DNA of 35,430 nucleotides from Planococcus sp. A6 (GTDB lineage Bacteria > Bacillota > Bacilli > Bacillales_A > Planococcaceae): positions 1-35,430 of the forward strand of contig NZ_JAPEHT010000020.1 in the NCBI RefSeq assembly GCF_028823615.1, in the 5' to 3' direction. Made by a program: the position numbers and the translations under genes. Under the pieces are notes generated by a model. The model was given only the letters and a program-made list of their open reading frames with translations, did not search any database and had not been told where the DNA came from. Position 1 is the stretch's first letter; each line of letters begins with the position of its first letter. Positions 24,490 through 33,298 of the stretch are shown piece by piece.

Positions 24490-25264
24490 TAGCCGTTTAT
24501 TTGCCCACTTGGCGAAAACCAACTTCAAAACTTTATTTATCACAGCCGCCGCTCTCTCGGTGCTCATCGGAATCATCATGAGCGTATTTACACCTGAGAC
24601 AATGACTGATATCGCGCAAGCCAACGAGAATTCACCCGTTAACCCGCTAGGTGACATTTCGACTTTAATCGCTTTTGTTGCCAATCAGTATTTCGGGAAT
24701 TTCGCCCTCATTTTCGGCATGATTTATGCTGTAATTGTCGGGAACAAGCTAGTAGCCAGCCAGGTGGATAAAGGCAGCATGGCTTATCACCTTTCCACCC
24801 CGATCACGAGAACTCAATACACCTTTACGAGCTTTCTCTATATAACCTCTTCCCTAGCGGCAATCTTTGCACTGGTATTTCTCGTTGGGGTTGGAGTGGC
24901 AGAGCTCATCCAGCCAGGCGAATTACCTGTTGGGACCTTTTTTATCCTTACCTTAGGTTCGTTATTATTGAATCTCGCGATCAGCGGCATCACTTTCTTC
25001 GCCTCCTGTTTATTCAACCGCTCCAGCCAGTCCTTGGCCCTAGGTGGTGGGCTAACGATATTTTTCTTTGCGGCCAATATGCTCGCTGGGATGAACGATA
25101 GCTTAGAAATTCTCGAAAACGCAACCATCGTCACGCTCTTCGACTCCGCTGCAATGATTTCAGGAGAAGGGTACGCTATTCAATTATTCATCCTGGCCGG
25201 ACTCGCCATGGTTATGTCTCTTCTTGGCATAACGGCTTTCAATAAAAAAGACCTGCCCCTATAA
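24482..25264 (+). CDS. ABC-2 type exporter permease (BcrB-like)
   Basis: A 260-residue protein with six predicted membrane helices: one near residues 18-36, then after a loop a pair beginning FGNFALIFGMIYAVIVGN, then three to the C-terminus ending LAGLAMVMSLLGITAF. After the second helix the motif DKGSMAYHLSTPITRTQY is typical of ABC-2 permeases that work with BcrA-like ATPases. The start overlaps the ATPase stop, and AAGGGAG lies nine bases ahead. The 3' end overlaps the minus-strand terminator of the next gene. Confidence 0.86.
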   Translation: MFNSRLFAHLAKTNFKTLFITAAALSVLIGIIMSVFTPETMTDIAQANENSPVNPLGDISTLIAFVANQYFGNFALIFGMIYAVIVGNKLVASQVDKGSMAYHLSTPITRTQYTFTSFLYITSSLAAIFALVFLVGVGVAELIQPGELPVGTFFILTLGSLLLNLAISGITFFASCLFNRSSQSLALGGGLTIFFFAANMLAGMNDSLEILENATIVTLFDSAAMISGEGYAIQLFILAGLAMVMSLLGITAFNKKDLPL

Positions 25265-25276
25265 GATGGACAGGTC
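25243..25276 (-). terminator. Terminator overlapping the permease 3' end
   Basis: On the minus strand GACCTG (from 25271-25276) pairs with CAGGTC (from 25250-25255) and runs into T's (the + strand has AAAAAA at 25244-25249). It ends the transcript of the gene at 25281-25721 inside the last codons of the convergent permease gene. Confidence 0.65.
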
Positions 25277-25280
25277 AGGC

Positions 25281-25721
25281 TTACGGAGTGCCTATGACTG
25301 GATAGTTTGCAAGGACGCTTTCCAATTCTTTCAGTAATGGCGGCACAAAGCTTTGATCCGAATCGAATTCGAAAGTGAGTACCGCTCCGGTTCCGACCGG
25401 ATACTGCGTTTCCACTTTCCACACAATCCGGCCAAGCAGATTTATACGGCCTTGTACGTCAATGACGCCTTCCATTGAAGTTAATTCGACTTTCCTTTTT
25501 AACCGCTTGTTCATTTCCTTCAATTGTTTATGAAAATCCCTGAATTCATCTGCCCTCAATTGCGCATCAAAGTGAGCAGAATATCCAGGGATTTTTATTG
25601 TTATCATTGTATCCAGCCAGTTAGCATCCCAAAAATCCACTGATTTTGGATAACTTCTTTTTAACACTTCTATTTGCGTCTGAGCTTGTTCCCCTAGTAT
25701 GTGGACTTTCACTTCAAACAA
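25281..25721 (-). CDS. WapI-like immunity/unknown protein
   Basis: A 146-residue protein with the pattern WDANWLDTMITIKIPGYSAHFDAQLRADEFRDFHKQL, then a strand-rich half ending FEFDSDQSFVPPLLKEL. This resembles the WapI/DUF6228-type immunity proteins that neutralise WapA-like contact toxins, but the match is from memory of the pattern. No toxin gene is in the window, so it may be an orphan immunity gene or serve another role. No signal peptide. It lies just downstream of the SDR gene on the same strand. Confidence 0.55.
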   Translation of the reverse strand: MFEVKVHILGEQAQTQIEVLKRSYPKSVDFWDANWLDTMITIKIPGYSAHFDAQLRADEFRDFHKQLKEMNKRLKRKVELTSMEGVIDVQGRINLLGRIVWKVETQYPVGTGAVLTFEFDSDQSFVPPLLKELESVLANYPVIGTP

Positions 25722-25742
25722 CCTCTTTTCTATATAACACGT

Positions 25743-26495
25743 TCAACTTCTCAAAAATCCACCCTCCGAATGAATCACTTGCCCGGTAATCCAGCCCCCT
25801 TCTTCGCTGGCAAGAAACGCGATCAAGTTCGCCGCATCTTCGGGTTTCCCGATGCGCCCCAAGCCGAACTTCGGCCGTAGGTAATCCCGGATGTCATCGT
25901 CCATCCAATTGGTGTCGGTCGGTCCTGGATTGACGGCATTCACGGTGATGCCCAGTTCCGCGAGTTCTGCGGACAAAGAGGAAGTGAATACCGAAATCGC
26001 GCCTTTTGTTGCGGCATACGCCAAGTTTCCTGGCATCGGCCCCTGCTCCTGCCCGGAGTTTAAATTGATGATGCGCCCATCGTTTCGGGCAGTTCGCTGA
26101 AAGCCTTTCGCGAATTCTGTGGACAATAAAAACGTCGCTCTCATGTTCACTATATAATGATCGTCCAAGATCTTGCCGGTAAGATCCGTGTAGTTGGAAT
26201 CGATCGAATGCGCAGCGTTATTGATAAGGATATTCGGGAATCCGATGACGCTTTTCACATGCGTTAGGATAGCTGCTTCGGCATCCCGTTGTGCTAAATC
26301 AACCTCCAAAAACTCACAGCGCACGCCAAGATCCATGATTTCTGAACGGAAGCGCTCTGGAAAATCCGGCTCTGCTTGCCAGTGGATGAAGAAAATATCC
26401 ATTTCTTGTTGTGCCAGTTTCCGGCACACAGCCGCGCCGATACCGGTGTGGTTGCTGACGCCGGTGATTAATGCAATGTTTTTGGATTTTGCCAT
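25743..26495 (-). CDS. Short-chain dehydrogenase/reductase (SDR)
   Basis: A 250-residue oxidoreductase with the Rossmann start IALITGVSNHTGIGAAVCRKLA, NNAAHS near residue 90, catalytic serine in IINLNSGQ, and the YxxxK pair in AYAATKGAISVF. The C-terminal end GGWITGQVIHSEGG is the classical SDR tail. The first glycine-rich loop (TGVSNHTGIG) is longer than usual, as in the 3-oxoacyl-ACP reductase-like YmfI/FabG relatives. The substrate is open. A clear AGGAGG site is in front of the ATG. Confidence 0.9.
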   Translation of the reverse strand: MAKSKNIALITGVSNHTGIGAAVCRKLAQQEMDIFFIHWQAEPDFPERFRSEIMDLGVRCEFLEVDLAQRDAEAAILTHVKSVIGFPNILINNAAHSIDSNYTDLTGKILDDHYIVNMRATFLLSTEFAKGFQRTARNDGRIINLNSGQEQGPMPGNLAYAATKGAISVFTSSLSAELAELGITVNAVNPGPTDTNWMDDDIRDYLRPKFGLGRIGKPEDAANLIAFLASEEGGWITGQVIHSEGGFLRS

Positions 26496-26522
26496 GCTGA
26501 TAGCCTCCTTTTGTATAGCTTA

Positions 26523-27014
26523 TTAAAGCAGCTTTGCCATAAAATACTCATCCACATAGCAATCATTGATGAAAAGCGAATCCCGTTTCACGCCTTCAAT
26601 TTCGAACCCCATCTTCTGATATAAAGTAACTGCTGATGCATTTTCTGCTATTACTGTCAGTTCCAAACGATGGAGATCGACGGATTTTGCCCAAGTGATG
26701 ACATGGGAAAATAAAGCCACGCCTGTACCACGGCTATCGCTATGGACACCTACCACAATATAAGCGCGGTGTGAAATTCGCTGGGGATTTTCATTTTGGA
26801 CAATTAGGTATCCTAGAACTTGATGTTCTTCGCACGCAATAAAAACACCTGATTTTTCTTTGGCACTCAACACATCGATGAACTTTGCGAACGATTCGGG
26901 TAAAATTTGCCGCTCGCCTGGATTGAACATCATGTATCCTGAATTCTCAGCGTTTTTGATGACCTGCACGATTTGATCTGCGTCATGGCTTTCAGCTTTT
27001 CGAATTTCAATCAT
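26523..27014 (-). CDS. GNAT family N-acetyltransferase
   Basis: A 163-residue enzyme with N-terminal IEIRKAESHDADQIVQVI, the acetyl-CoA loop HSDSRGTGVALFSHVITWA and the C-terminal ASAVTLYQKMGFEIEGVKRDS. It is a single-domain GNAT of the PhnO/RimI-like style. It is 27 bases upstream of the SDR gene in the same direction and could be cotranscribed with it. A perfect 9-bp palindrome is found 49-68 bases before its start. Substrate unknown. Confidence 0.85.
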   Translation of the reverse strand: MIEIRKAESHDADQIVQVIKNAENSGYMMFNPGERQILPESFAKFIDVLSAKEKSGVFIACEEHQVLGYLIVQNENPQRISHRAYIVVGVHSDSRGTGVALFSHVITWAKSVDLHRLELTVIAENASAVTLYQKMGFEIEGVKRDSLFINDCYVDEYFMAKLL

Positions 27015-27062
27015 TGTTACACTCCTATCCTGTTAAAAAGCGTTCCAAGTTCATTTAGCTCC

Positions 27063-27082
27063 ATTATTTCCGAGGAAATAAT
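27063..27082. repeat. Perfect 9-bp palindrome, candidate operator
   Basis: ATTATTTCC (27063-27071), GA, GGAAATAAT (27074-27082). The two-base centre is too tight for an RNA hairpin loop, so a dimeric DNA-binding protein site is more likely. It lies upstream of the GNAT gene at 27014. Confidence 0.5.
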
Positions 27083-27145
27083 CAGTGCATAAATATATAC
27101 CGCCTTCGCTACTCTAGAATCGATTCCATGTTTCAATATCGCGAA

Positions 27146-27640
27146 CTACTTCTTGATTTCAAATTCTGCCGCTAAAGCGATCTCTTCCACTCCTTCATTA
27201 ATATAAAAGGTTTTGACGATCCGATATGTTCCGGCCGTCAAATCGTAGTCCAAAAATTCAAGTGGCATCTCCTGCTCCAAGCTCTCTCCCGCCCCCAAAC
27301 CTAAACCAATGTCCGTGAAAGCAAATTGCTCTCTGTAAGGAACTTCATACCATGTGTCTTCTTGTAATTTTTCCAAGCTTCGATGCTCACCGAACCCGAC
27401 ATTACTTGAACCCGAGTTGGAAATGATTAATATTATCTCATCGACAGGAAGAGTGTAATTTTCTTCATCGCTTTGCATTGAAACTGCAGTTTCTCCATTA
27501 ATGAAGGTAGTTGGCAAATTTTCATGGGAGGAAGTATTTTCTAGAACTTCTTTCTTTTGATTTGTTTCAAATAATGAACAGGCTGACAGCAATAAAAGCG
27601 AAGTTAATAAAATACTCGTTAAATTTTTTCCAGTCACCAT
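27146..27640 (-). CDS. Lipoprotein with Ig-like domain
   Basis: A 164-residue lipoprotein. The signal peptide has a basic start (VTGKN), a hydrophobic stretch (LTSILLTSLLLLSAC) and a lipobox LSAC, so the mature protein begins with a lipid-modified Cys near residue 21. The C-terminal about 110 residues resemble the Big_14-type Ig-like domain (ENYTLPVDEIILIISNSGSSNVGFGEHRSLEKL, DTWYEVP). It is held on the outer face of the membrane. It is the gene after the Bce permease on the same strand, but a terminator separates them. Confidence 0.75.
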   Translation of the reverse strand: MVTGKNLTSILLTSLLLLSACSLFETNQKKEVLENTSSHENLPTTFINGETAVSMQSDEENYTLPVDEIILIISNSGSSNVGFGEHRSLEKLQEDTWYEVPYREQFAFTDIGLGLGAGESLEQEMPLEFLDYDLTAGTYRIVKTFYINEGVEEIALAAEFEIKK

Positions 27641-27752
27641 ATCTTCCTTTCAACGATTATTAATTAACTAAATTCTACCATTTATTGAATACAATAGAAT
27701 CCTGTTTTTCAAACCTTCTTCGATACTCTTTGGCTTAAATATATTACCCAGC

Positions 27753-27786
27753 AAAAAAGCACGAAAGAGAATCTTCTCTTTCGCAC
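27753..27786 (-). terminator. Terminator of the Bce operon
   Basis: On the minus strand CGAAAGAGA pairs with TCTCTTTCG over a four-base loop, followed by T's (A's at 27753-27758 on the plus strand). It follows the permease stop at 27794. Confidence 0.85.
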
Positions 27787-27793
27787 TTTCATC

Positions 27794-29704
27794 TTATAGA
27801 GCCGCTTTTACCGTTTTTCTGTAATAACCAACTGCTAAGACAGCGAAAACCAGATAAATCAACGCATAGACACCCATCGCAACCGACGCAGGGAACAAGA
27901 TATCCGTCCGGAACAGGAATGATGCGGCTTGAATGGCGAAGATGGAGTGCGCCAAGCCAATGGCCAGTGGAAGCCCGAAAACAAAGGCCTGTTTGCGGAC
28001 GATGCCGCGCATGATGTCTTTGACCGTGAAGCCGAGCTGGCGCAATGTCGCGTAGCTTTGTTTTTCCTGTTCGGCTTCGGTCATTTGCTTGAAGTACAGA
28101 ATGCTTCCGGTCGAAATGAGGAACACCAGCCCTAAAAATCCAGCGATGAATATGAGCAATCCATTCGACTGGACAGACTCTTCATAAGACGAGTAATAAT
28201 CGACGTGAAGATCCGAAGTTTTGTACTTGTCCTGCTGGTAAATGGCAGATGCCGCGGCCATATCCTGTTCCGCAATATGGAATCCGTCCATTTGCTGAAG
28301 TGCCGTCTCACCTGACTCACCGGCCAGCTGTTCTTTCAGCGTTTGGTAGGTTTCTTCGTTCACCACAATTTGGCTTGTGAAGAAGGACCAATTGAGCACA
28401 TTGTATTGGGCGATTTCCGTAACGGACAAAGTGGTTGGCACTTCGTCTTGGAAGGTGAGGTCGAACGGCAAATCCACCGAATTGAAAAGCGTCGAGACCG
28501 ATACGTCATGGAAGCTCGCTTCGCCGTTTTCCGGCGCGCTGACATCGATCCCAGCCTGCTGCAATTGTTCGCTGCTGAGCACAGCGATGTCTGTTGCCCG
28601 CTCTAAAAACGGAGCTGGCTTTTCTTCGAATTCAGCGGGTACGACAAAAGTTTCTACTGCTTCGCGTTGATAGGAAATCCCGTTGCTCTCGAGTTCCTCG
28701 CTGATTTCATCCGCCAGGCCGGCTTCATTTTCAAACATCAAATCAAACGGCATGATCGCCTGTGTTTCACGCTCTGTCGAATAGTACATGGAATAAGCTG
28801 CCGCGGTCATCGTCAAGGTCATCGCCGACAGCACGGTGATGATGGTCAGTGAATTGGCATTGCTTTTCATGCGGTGCATGAGCGGTGCCAAAGACAAGCT
28901 GTTTTCCAGTCCGAGGTGGCCGTTTTTACTGCGGCGGATGCGGTACAGCAGCCAACTGATCGTCACTCGGAATATTAAATAAGTACCGAGGATGACAGTA
29001 GCCAATACCGCCAGCATGTTAAAGAACAGCATTTCGTTTAACATGCGTCCCGACAGCCAATAACCAAATGCGATGAGCCCGATGCCAAGCAATGCCAAAA
29101 CAGCGGAAATGGCGGTCTTCGGCTTGCGGGGGTGCTGCCCTTGCTTTTCGGAATTGAATAAAGACAGCAAGGAATTGCGGTACACCGTAAACACCATCTG
29201 GATGGTCGTCAACACGAAAATAGCGATGAAGACAAAGAAGGTTTGTGTGACCGCCGCTGTAGAGAACGATACTTCAATAAACGCCTCGTAGCCGATCAGC
29301 TTCATGAGCAGCAATAAAAAGACGCGGGAAACGAGCATGCCGACAGCAATCCCGACAATCAGCGCCATGATGCCAAGAAGCATGTTCTCGAGGATCAATA
29401 GCCTGGCGACGGCGCGCTTAGTCAGCCCGATCAATTGGTATAAGCCGATTTCCCGGCTTCTTCTTTTCAAGAAAATGGCATTGGCGTAGACGATAAAAAT
29501 GCCGGCGATCACGATCAGCAAAATTCCAGCCACCTGGAATGCGGTGCCCATCGTTCCTGTGCCTTGTTCGGCGACTGCCGCGTCGTGCTGCAAGGTCGCG
29601 AACACGAAATACAGCACGACACTGAGGATCAATGCGAAAAAGTACAGGTAATAATGCTTGATGTTTTTACGCATGCTGCGTTTGACGAGATCAAAGAGCG
29701 TCAA
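27794..29704 (-). CDS. BceB-type ABC transporter permease
   Basis: A 636-residue permease with ten predicted membrane helices and a large outer domain between helices 7 and 8 (about residues 300-520). [28 protein letters not shown] and [22 protein letters not shown] are hallmarks of BceB/VraG/YxdM. These transporters remove or shield peptide antibiotics such as bacitracin from their lipid target and signal to a partner kinase. Start: a TTG at 29704 with GGGGGTG six bases upstream is preferred over the open frame to 29734. It overlaps the ATPase gene by 14 bases. Confidence 0.9.
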   Translation of the reverse strand: MTLFDLVKRSMRKNIKHYYLYFFALILSVVLYFVFATLQHDAAVAEQGTGTMGTAFQVAGILLIVIAGIFIVYANAIFLKRRSREIGLYQLIGLTKRAVARLLILENMLLGIMALIVGIAVGMLVSRVFLLLLMKLIGYEAFIEVSFSTAAVTQTFFVFIAIFVLTTIQMVFTVYRNSLLSLFNSEKQGQHPRKPKTAISAVLALLGIGLIAFGYWLSGRMLNEMLFFNMLAVLATVILGTYLIFRVTISWLLYRIRRSKNGHLGLENSLSLAPLMHRMKSNANSLTIITVLSAMTLTMTAAAYSMYYSTERETQAIMPFDLMFENEAGLADEISEELESNGISYQREAVETFVVPAEFEEKPAPFLERATDIAVLSSEQLQQAGIDVSAPENGEASFHDVSVSTLFNSVDLPFDLTFQDEVPTTLSVTEIAQYNVLNWSFFTSQIVVNEETYQTLKEQLAGESGETALQQMDGFHIAEQDMAAASAIYQQDKYKTSDLHVDYYSSYEESVQSNGLLIFIAGFLGLVFLISTGSILYFKQMTEAEQEKQSYATLRQLGFTVKDIMRGIVRKQAFVFGLPLAIGLAHSIFAIQAASFLFRTDILFPASVAMGVYALIYLVFAVLAVGYYRKTVKAAL

Positions 29705-30497
29705 CGCTGTCACCCCCGAGCACAGCCTGCACATTCAGGATTTCCTGGAAAAAGGCTTGTCTCGTTTTGTCTCCCTTATACAGCTCCGAATAGACATTGC
29801 CGTCTTTGAGAAAAACGACGCGGCTGCAATAACTCGACGCGAGCGGATCGTGTGTCACCATCATGATGGTCACGCCTTGCTGCTTGTTGACGTCTGCCAT
29901 CGTCCCGAGAAGCGATGAGGCGGATTTCGAATCGAGTGCGCCTGTCGGTTCGTCGGCAAACACAAGTGACGGCTGGTTGATAAGCGCGCGGGCTGCTGAG
30001 GTACGCTGCTTTTGCCCGCCTGAAATTTCATGCGGATATTTATCTGCGAGCGCTTCAATATCGAGGATTTTTGCAATCGACTGGAACTGGGCCTCCGCCG
30101 CTTGTTTCTTCATCTTCCCGAGCGATACCGGAAGCAAAATGTTTTCTTTTACCGTCAATGTATCGAGCAAATTATAATCCTGGAAAATGAAGCCGAGTTG
30201 GTTTCTGCGAAAAGCGGACAGCTCAGCATCTTTCATCTTGGAAATATCGGCGCCGTCGATCAAGATGGTGCCTTCAGTCGCCCGGTCGATGGTGGCGAGA
30301 ACGTTGAGCAAAGTCGTCTTGCCTGCTCCCGACGCGCCCATGATGCCGACAAATTCCCCTTCCGCCACACGCAGGTCGATGCCTTTCAGCACTTGCTGGA
30401 CATTGCCTCGCGCACCGAAAGATTTCCGGACATCGTGCGCTTGCAACACGGTTTGCTTGCTTGTTTTTTGTGTGATTGTTTTATTTTCTGTCGTCAT
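29691..30497 (-). CDS. BceA-type ABC transporter ATPase
   Basis: A 268-residue ATPase. Walker [11 protein letters not shown]-loop [10 protein letters not shown], signature ISGGQKQR, Walker [13 protein letters not shown] and the H-loop MVTHDP are complete. The phrase [18 protein letters not shown] is typical of the BceA/VraF/MacB-like group. It drives the permease encoded downstream. The initial ATG has a GGAGGC-type site. Expression is likely driven from the region upstream, which holds the GTGAC dyad at 30587-30602, as in Bce modules where the response regulator activates the transporter genes. Confidence 0.92.
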   Translation of the reverse strand: MTTENKTITQKTSKQTVLQAHDVRKSFGARGNVQQVLKGIDLRVAEGEFVGIMGASGAGKTTLLNVLATIDRATEGTILIDGADISKMKDAELSAFRRNQLGFIFQDYNLLDTLTVKENILLPVSLGKMKKQAAEAQFQSIAKILDIEALADKYPHEISGGQKQRTSAARALINQPSLVFADEPTGALDSKSASSLLGTMADVNKQQGVTIMMVTHDPLASSYCSRVVFLKDGNVYSELYKGDKTRQAFFQEILNVQAVLGGDSVDAL

Positions 30498-30586
30498 GTG
30501 ATAGCCTCCCTGTAAACTTCTCCCCTTATCTTACTGCGCAACAATGGCCGGGTCGTTTGATTTGGGTGACAAACCGGGAGGCCAAT

Positions 30587-30602
30587 GTGACGATGATGTC
30601 AC
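30587..30602. promoter_or_regulatory. Candidate response-regulator site before the Bce ATPase gene
   Basis: GTGAC (30587-30591), six bases, GTCAC (30598-30602). Read on the minus strand, TGACA-N4-CGTCA is two mismatches from the BceR consensus TnACA-N4-TGTAA. The dyad overlaps the stop of the kinase gene. Confidence 0.45.
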
Positions 30603-31621
30603 TTACGGATATGATCAAAGTCGTTTTCCAGCGGGAACGCTATTTCTATCGTGGTCCCGTGTTCCGTCCGGGAATCTGCTGTGAGCGTGATGCCGATTTT
30701 ATCCGACACCGTTTTTGCCAAATAAAGCCCGAGCCCTGTCGCTGCGTTATGGAGCCGCCCTGTGCCGCCCGTAAAGCCTTTGTCAAAAATGCGTGGCAAG
30801 TCGTGTTCCGGTATCCCTGGCCCCTCGTCTTGAACGGATAAGATGCTGTGGCCCGTGCTGTCTATGTGCGCTGAAATATGGATTGTGCCGCCTTGCGGGC
30901 TGTACTTCACTGCGTTCGATAAAATTTGGCGCAAGACGAATCGGCCCCATTTCTTATCGCTCATGACGGTTTTGTCCAACCCGTCCAATTCAATTTCCAG
31001 ATCCTTTTCCCTGCACCAAGCCATCAATTCACGGACTTCAGGAGCTACTATGTCTTTTAATATTACCTTATCCACTGCATAATCGGCTTCTAAAGAAGAC
31101 AGCCGCGATATGTATAATTGCTGGTCGATCAGTAAGAACAGGCGCAGCCATTCCGCTTCGATCCGCTGCATGCCGGGGGCTGAGCGATTCGAGTCGATCA
31201 ACAGGCGAATCGCTGTCAGCGGTGCTTTTGCTTCGTGTACCCAAGCGGCAGTGTAATCCCCTTGGATGAGGTTCTGCTGGCGCAATTCATTTAATTGGGC
31301 GGCCATTGTTGCGGCGGCTGTCTGCAGCACTTCGTTCATCTGCTCATCGCGCTTGAACTTCGCTTCAGGCAACAGCTCATGCCAATCGGCTGCTGCTTCG
31401 CCTTCCAAACGCACCAGTTGCCGGCTATAGGCCGTTTCTCTTCTGTAGCGCCAGATGACGAACACCATCAGCGCAATAAGCAGCAAGGCATTCATATACA
31501 GCAGCGAAGAAAATTCAACCGCAAGGCCTGCATCAAGCCAAAGAAGTGCATCCGCAGCTCCCAACGCCGCAATAAAAAAGAAGATCCAGCTTTTTATGTC
31601 GTTCACATAAGCCCAAAACAT
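30599..31621 (-). CDS. BceS-type intramembrane-sensing histidine kinase
   Basis: A 340-residue kinase. Two membrane helices (about 12-29 and 40-57) are separated by only about ten residues, so there is no real outer sensor; such kinases are told about peptide antibiotics by the BceAB transporter. His129 in WVHEAKAPLTAIRLLI is the phosphorylation site. LSNAVKYS, DEGPGIP and TGLGLYLAK are the N, G1 and G2 boxes. The frame is open further upstream, but AAAGAGGG before the ATG at 31621 sets the start, 14 bases after the regulator gene. Confidence 0.92.
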   Translation of the reverse strand: MFWAYVNDIKSWIFFFIAALGAADALLWLDAGLAVEFSSLLYMNALLLIALMVFVIWRYRRETAYSRQLVRLEGEAAADWHELLPEAKFKRDEQMNEVLQTAAATMAAQLNELRQQNLIQGDYTAAWVHEAKAPLTAIRLLIDSNRSAPGMQRIEAEWLRLFLLIDQQLYISRLSSLEADYAVDKVILKDIVAPEVRELMAWCREKDLEIELDGLDKTVMSDKKWGRFVLRQILSNAVKYSPQGGTIHISAHIDSTGHSILSVQDEGPGIPEHDLPRIFDKGFTGGTGRLHNAATGLGLYLAKTVSDKIGITLTADSRTEHGTTIEIAFPLENDFDHIRK

Positions 31622-31635
31622 CGAATCCCTCTTTT

Positions 31636-32319
31636 CTATAAAGTGACGGCCACGTAGCCCAAGCCTTTTTTTGTCAAAATGGCATCGCCGAGTCCCAAAT
31701 CCGCCAGTTTTTGACGCAGCCGCGTAATGTTGACGGTCAAGGTGTTGTCGTTGACGAACCGCTCGTCGTCCCATAGCTTGCGGATGATCTCATCAAGGGA
31801 AACGATTTCATCTTTCGCTTCGACGAGGACCGTTAAAATGAAAAATTCATTTTTCGTCAGTTCAGCTTCCTTGCCGCCGAGCCGGATGATGCCGCGCTTT
31901 AAATCAATCATGGCCCCGTTCCATTCCAATACGTCAGAAGTTTCTTCGCCGTATGAATAAACCCGTCTCAACGTCGCCTGGATTTTCGCCAGCAACACAT
32001 CCGAATGAAACGGCTTTTGGACATAATCATCTGCACCCATCTGCATCGACATGACCATGTCCATCGGGTGGTCGCGCGAAGACAGGAAAATAATCGGCAC
32101 TTTCGAAATCGCCCGGATTTCACGACACCAATGAAAGCCGTCATACACCGGCAACTGGATGTCCATGATGACCAATTGCGGCTGCTCAGTCATAAAACTG
32201 CCCAGGACATCGTCGAAAGATCCGGGACCGACCACTTGCATCCCCCATTTGCCCAAGCTTTCCTTCAACGATTGGAAAATCGCCTGATCGTCTTCCACGA
32301 TAAAAATCTTCATGTCCAT
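31636..32319 (-). CDS. BceR-type OmpR-family response regulator
   Basis: A 227-residue regulator. The receiver domain has acidic pocket EDD (9-11), Asp53 in VIMDIQLP, and the lysine in VQKPF. The C-terminal winged-helix domain includes LTKNEFFILTVLVE and DNTLTVNITRLRQKL. It belongs to the OmpR/PhoB family and should bind DNA before the ATPase gene. Start is ATG 32319 with AAAGGAA at nine bases; a second ATG two codons later is possible. It is first in a four-gene Bce unit (regulator, kinase, ATPase, permease). Dyads with TCCATT arms lie 32-57 bases ahead. Confidence 0.92.
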   Translation of the reverse strand: MDMKIFIVEDDQAIFQSLKESLGKWGMQVVGPGSFDDVLGSFMTEQPQLVIMDIQLPVYDGFHWCREIRAISKVPIIFLSSRDHPMDMVMSMQMGADDYVQKPFHSDVLLAKIQATLRRVYSYGEETSDVLEWNGAMIDLKRGIIRLGGKEAELTKNEFFILTVLVEAKDEIVSLDEIIRKLWDDERFVNDNTLTVNITRLRQKLADLGLGDAILTKKGLGYVAVTL

Positions 32320-32350
32320 TTCGGCACTTCCTTTCGTTCCGGTTGTTTTC

Positions 32351-32376
32351 TCCATTCTAATGGAAATTCGAATGGA
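32351..32376. promoter_or_regulatory. Clustered TCCATT/AATGGA dyads before bceR
   Basis: TCCATT (32351-32356) pairs with AATGGA (32359-32364) across two bases, and TCCATTC (32351-32357) also pairs with GAATGGA (32370-32376). A further TCCATT occurs near 32447. This suggests a protein-binding region in front of the regulator gene. Confidence 0.45.
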
Positions 32377-32454
32377 CAGGAAATGAGAACGTGCAATAGG
32401 ATGAGCATGATGAAATACGGTGATTTTTCCTAACCTTTTAATTCTCTCCATTAG

Positions 32455-32489
32455 AAAAGGCCGGAAATGCGATTCATTTCCCGGCTTTT
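32455..32489 (-). terminator. Terminator of the DHFR-like gene
   Basis: AAAAG-CCGGAAATG (32455-32469, one unpaired base) pairs with CATTTCC-GGCTTTT (32475-32489) over a five-base loop. On the minus strand it ends in TTTTC. It is 75 bases after the stop at 32564. Confidence 0.7.
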
Positions 32490-32563
32490 ACTGTCAGATT
32501 TTCTCAAAAAGCTATGAAACAAGGTGTTTATCCACACACTAACCATACGTTATCCTTTGATTT

Positions 32564-33136
32564 TTACGTTTCTGCATCTTTTTGTGACAACGATCCGATG
32601 ACTTTGTAGTAAATTTCCATTTGCTCATTCGTCTCAATCGTCCGGACTTTTTCCAATTGAATCTCCAGGTCTTCCAAATGTTCAAACATGCGGGTTCCTG
32701 TCCCGAGCAGCAGCGGGGCGAATGCAATTTGCAATTCGTCCACCAGATTCACACGCAATGCTTGCTGGCCCACATCGGCACCGAGGACGACCACATCCTG
32801 CACCCTTGCGGCTTCTTTTGCCATGCGGACTGCGGATTCGATGCCATCGGTCACGAACGTAATGCTTAAATTCTTGTTTTCTTTTGGATGCTTGGCCGGC
32901 GGATGATGCGTCAAGACAAAAATAGGCACCTGGAATTCGTAATTGTCAGCGTAGGCATCCGGGTCGTCGGTCATGTCGTAAGTTCGGCGGCCCATCACTA
33001 CCGCGCCTGTTTTCGCCATCACCTCATTAATTTCATCATTGGGCTTGAAGCTTTCGTAAAGCTTATCGAGTTTTCCATGCCGGTCGCTGATAAAGCCATC
33101 GAGTGAGGCGATCATTCCAAAACAGACTTTTGTCAT
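32564..33136 (-). CDS. Dihydrofolate reductase family protein (RibD C-terminal type)
   Basis: A 190-residue protein. The start VCFGMIASLDGFISDRHGK, the segment VVMGRRTYDM and VVLGADVGQQALRVNLVDELQIAFAPLLLGTGTRMF match the RibD_C/YwjB-YyaP group. The fold is that of dihydrofolate reductase, but this group is not proven to reduce folate; members act as general reductases. A GGAGGG site precedes the ATG. It stands alone between the Bce operon and the KtrC-like gene. Confidence 0.87.
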   Translation of the reverse strand: MTKVCFGMIASLDGFISDRHGKLDKLYESFKPNDEINEVMAKTGAVVMGRRTYDMTDDPDAYADNYEFQVPIFVLTHHPPAKHPKENKNLSITFVTDGIESAVRMAKEAARVQDVVVLGADVGQQALRVNLVDELQIAFAPLLLGTGTRMFEHLEDLEIQLEKVRTIETNEQMEIYYKVIGSLSQKDAET

Positions 33137-33230
33137 ACTTTTCCCTCCTTTTCTTCTTTCCTTGTAATTCGGTTATCTTCGTTACTCTATTCCACTTCGC
33201 CCTACCTTTTCCTTCTACAAAAGATTTTGT

Positions 33231-33270
33231 TCAAAACAAAAGAGGCAAACTTCGATCGAAGTTTGCCTCT
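33231..33270 (-). terminator. Terminator of the KtrC-like gene
   Basis: A 30-base perfect palindrome (33241-33255 with 33256-33270), whose central bases would form the loop, with A's at its left giving T's on the minus strand. Confidence 0.85.
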
Positions 33271-33298
33271 TGATAAATTCAATGGAAATCACAATCAA

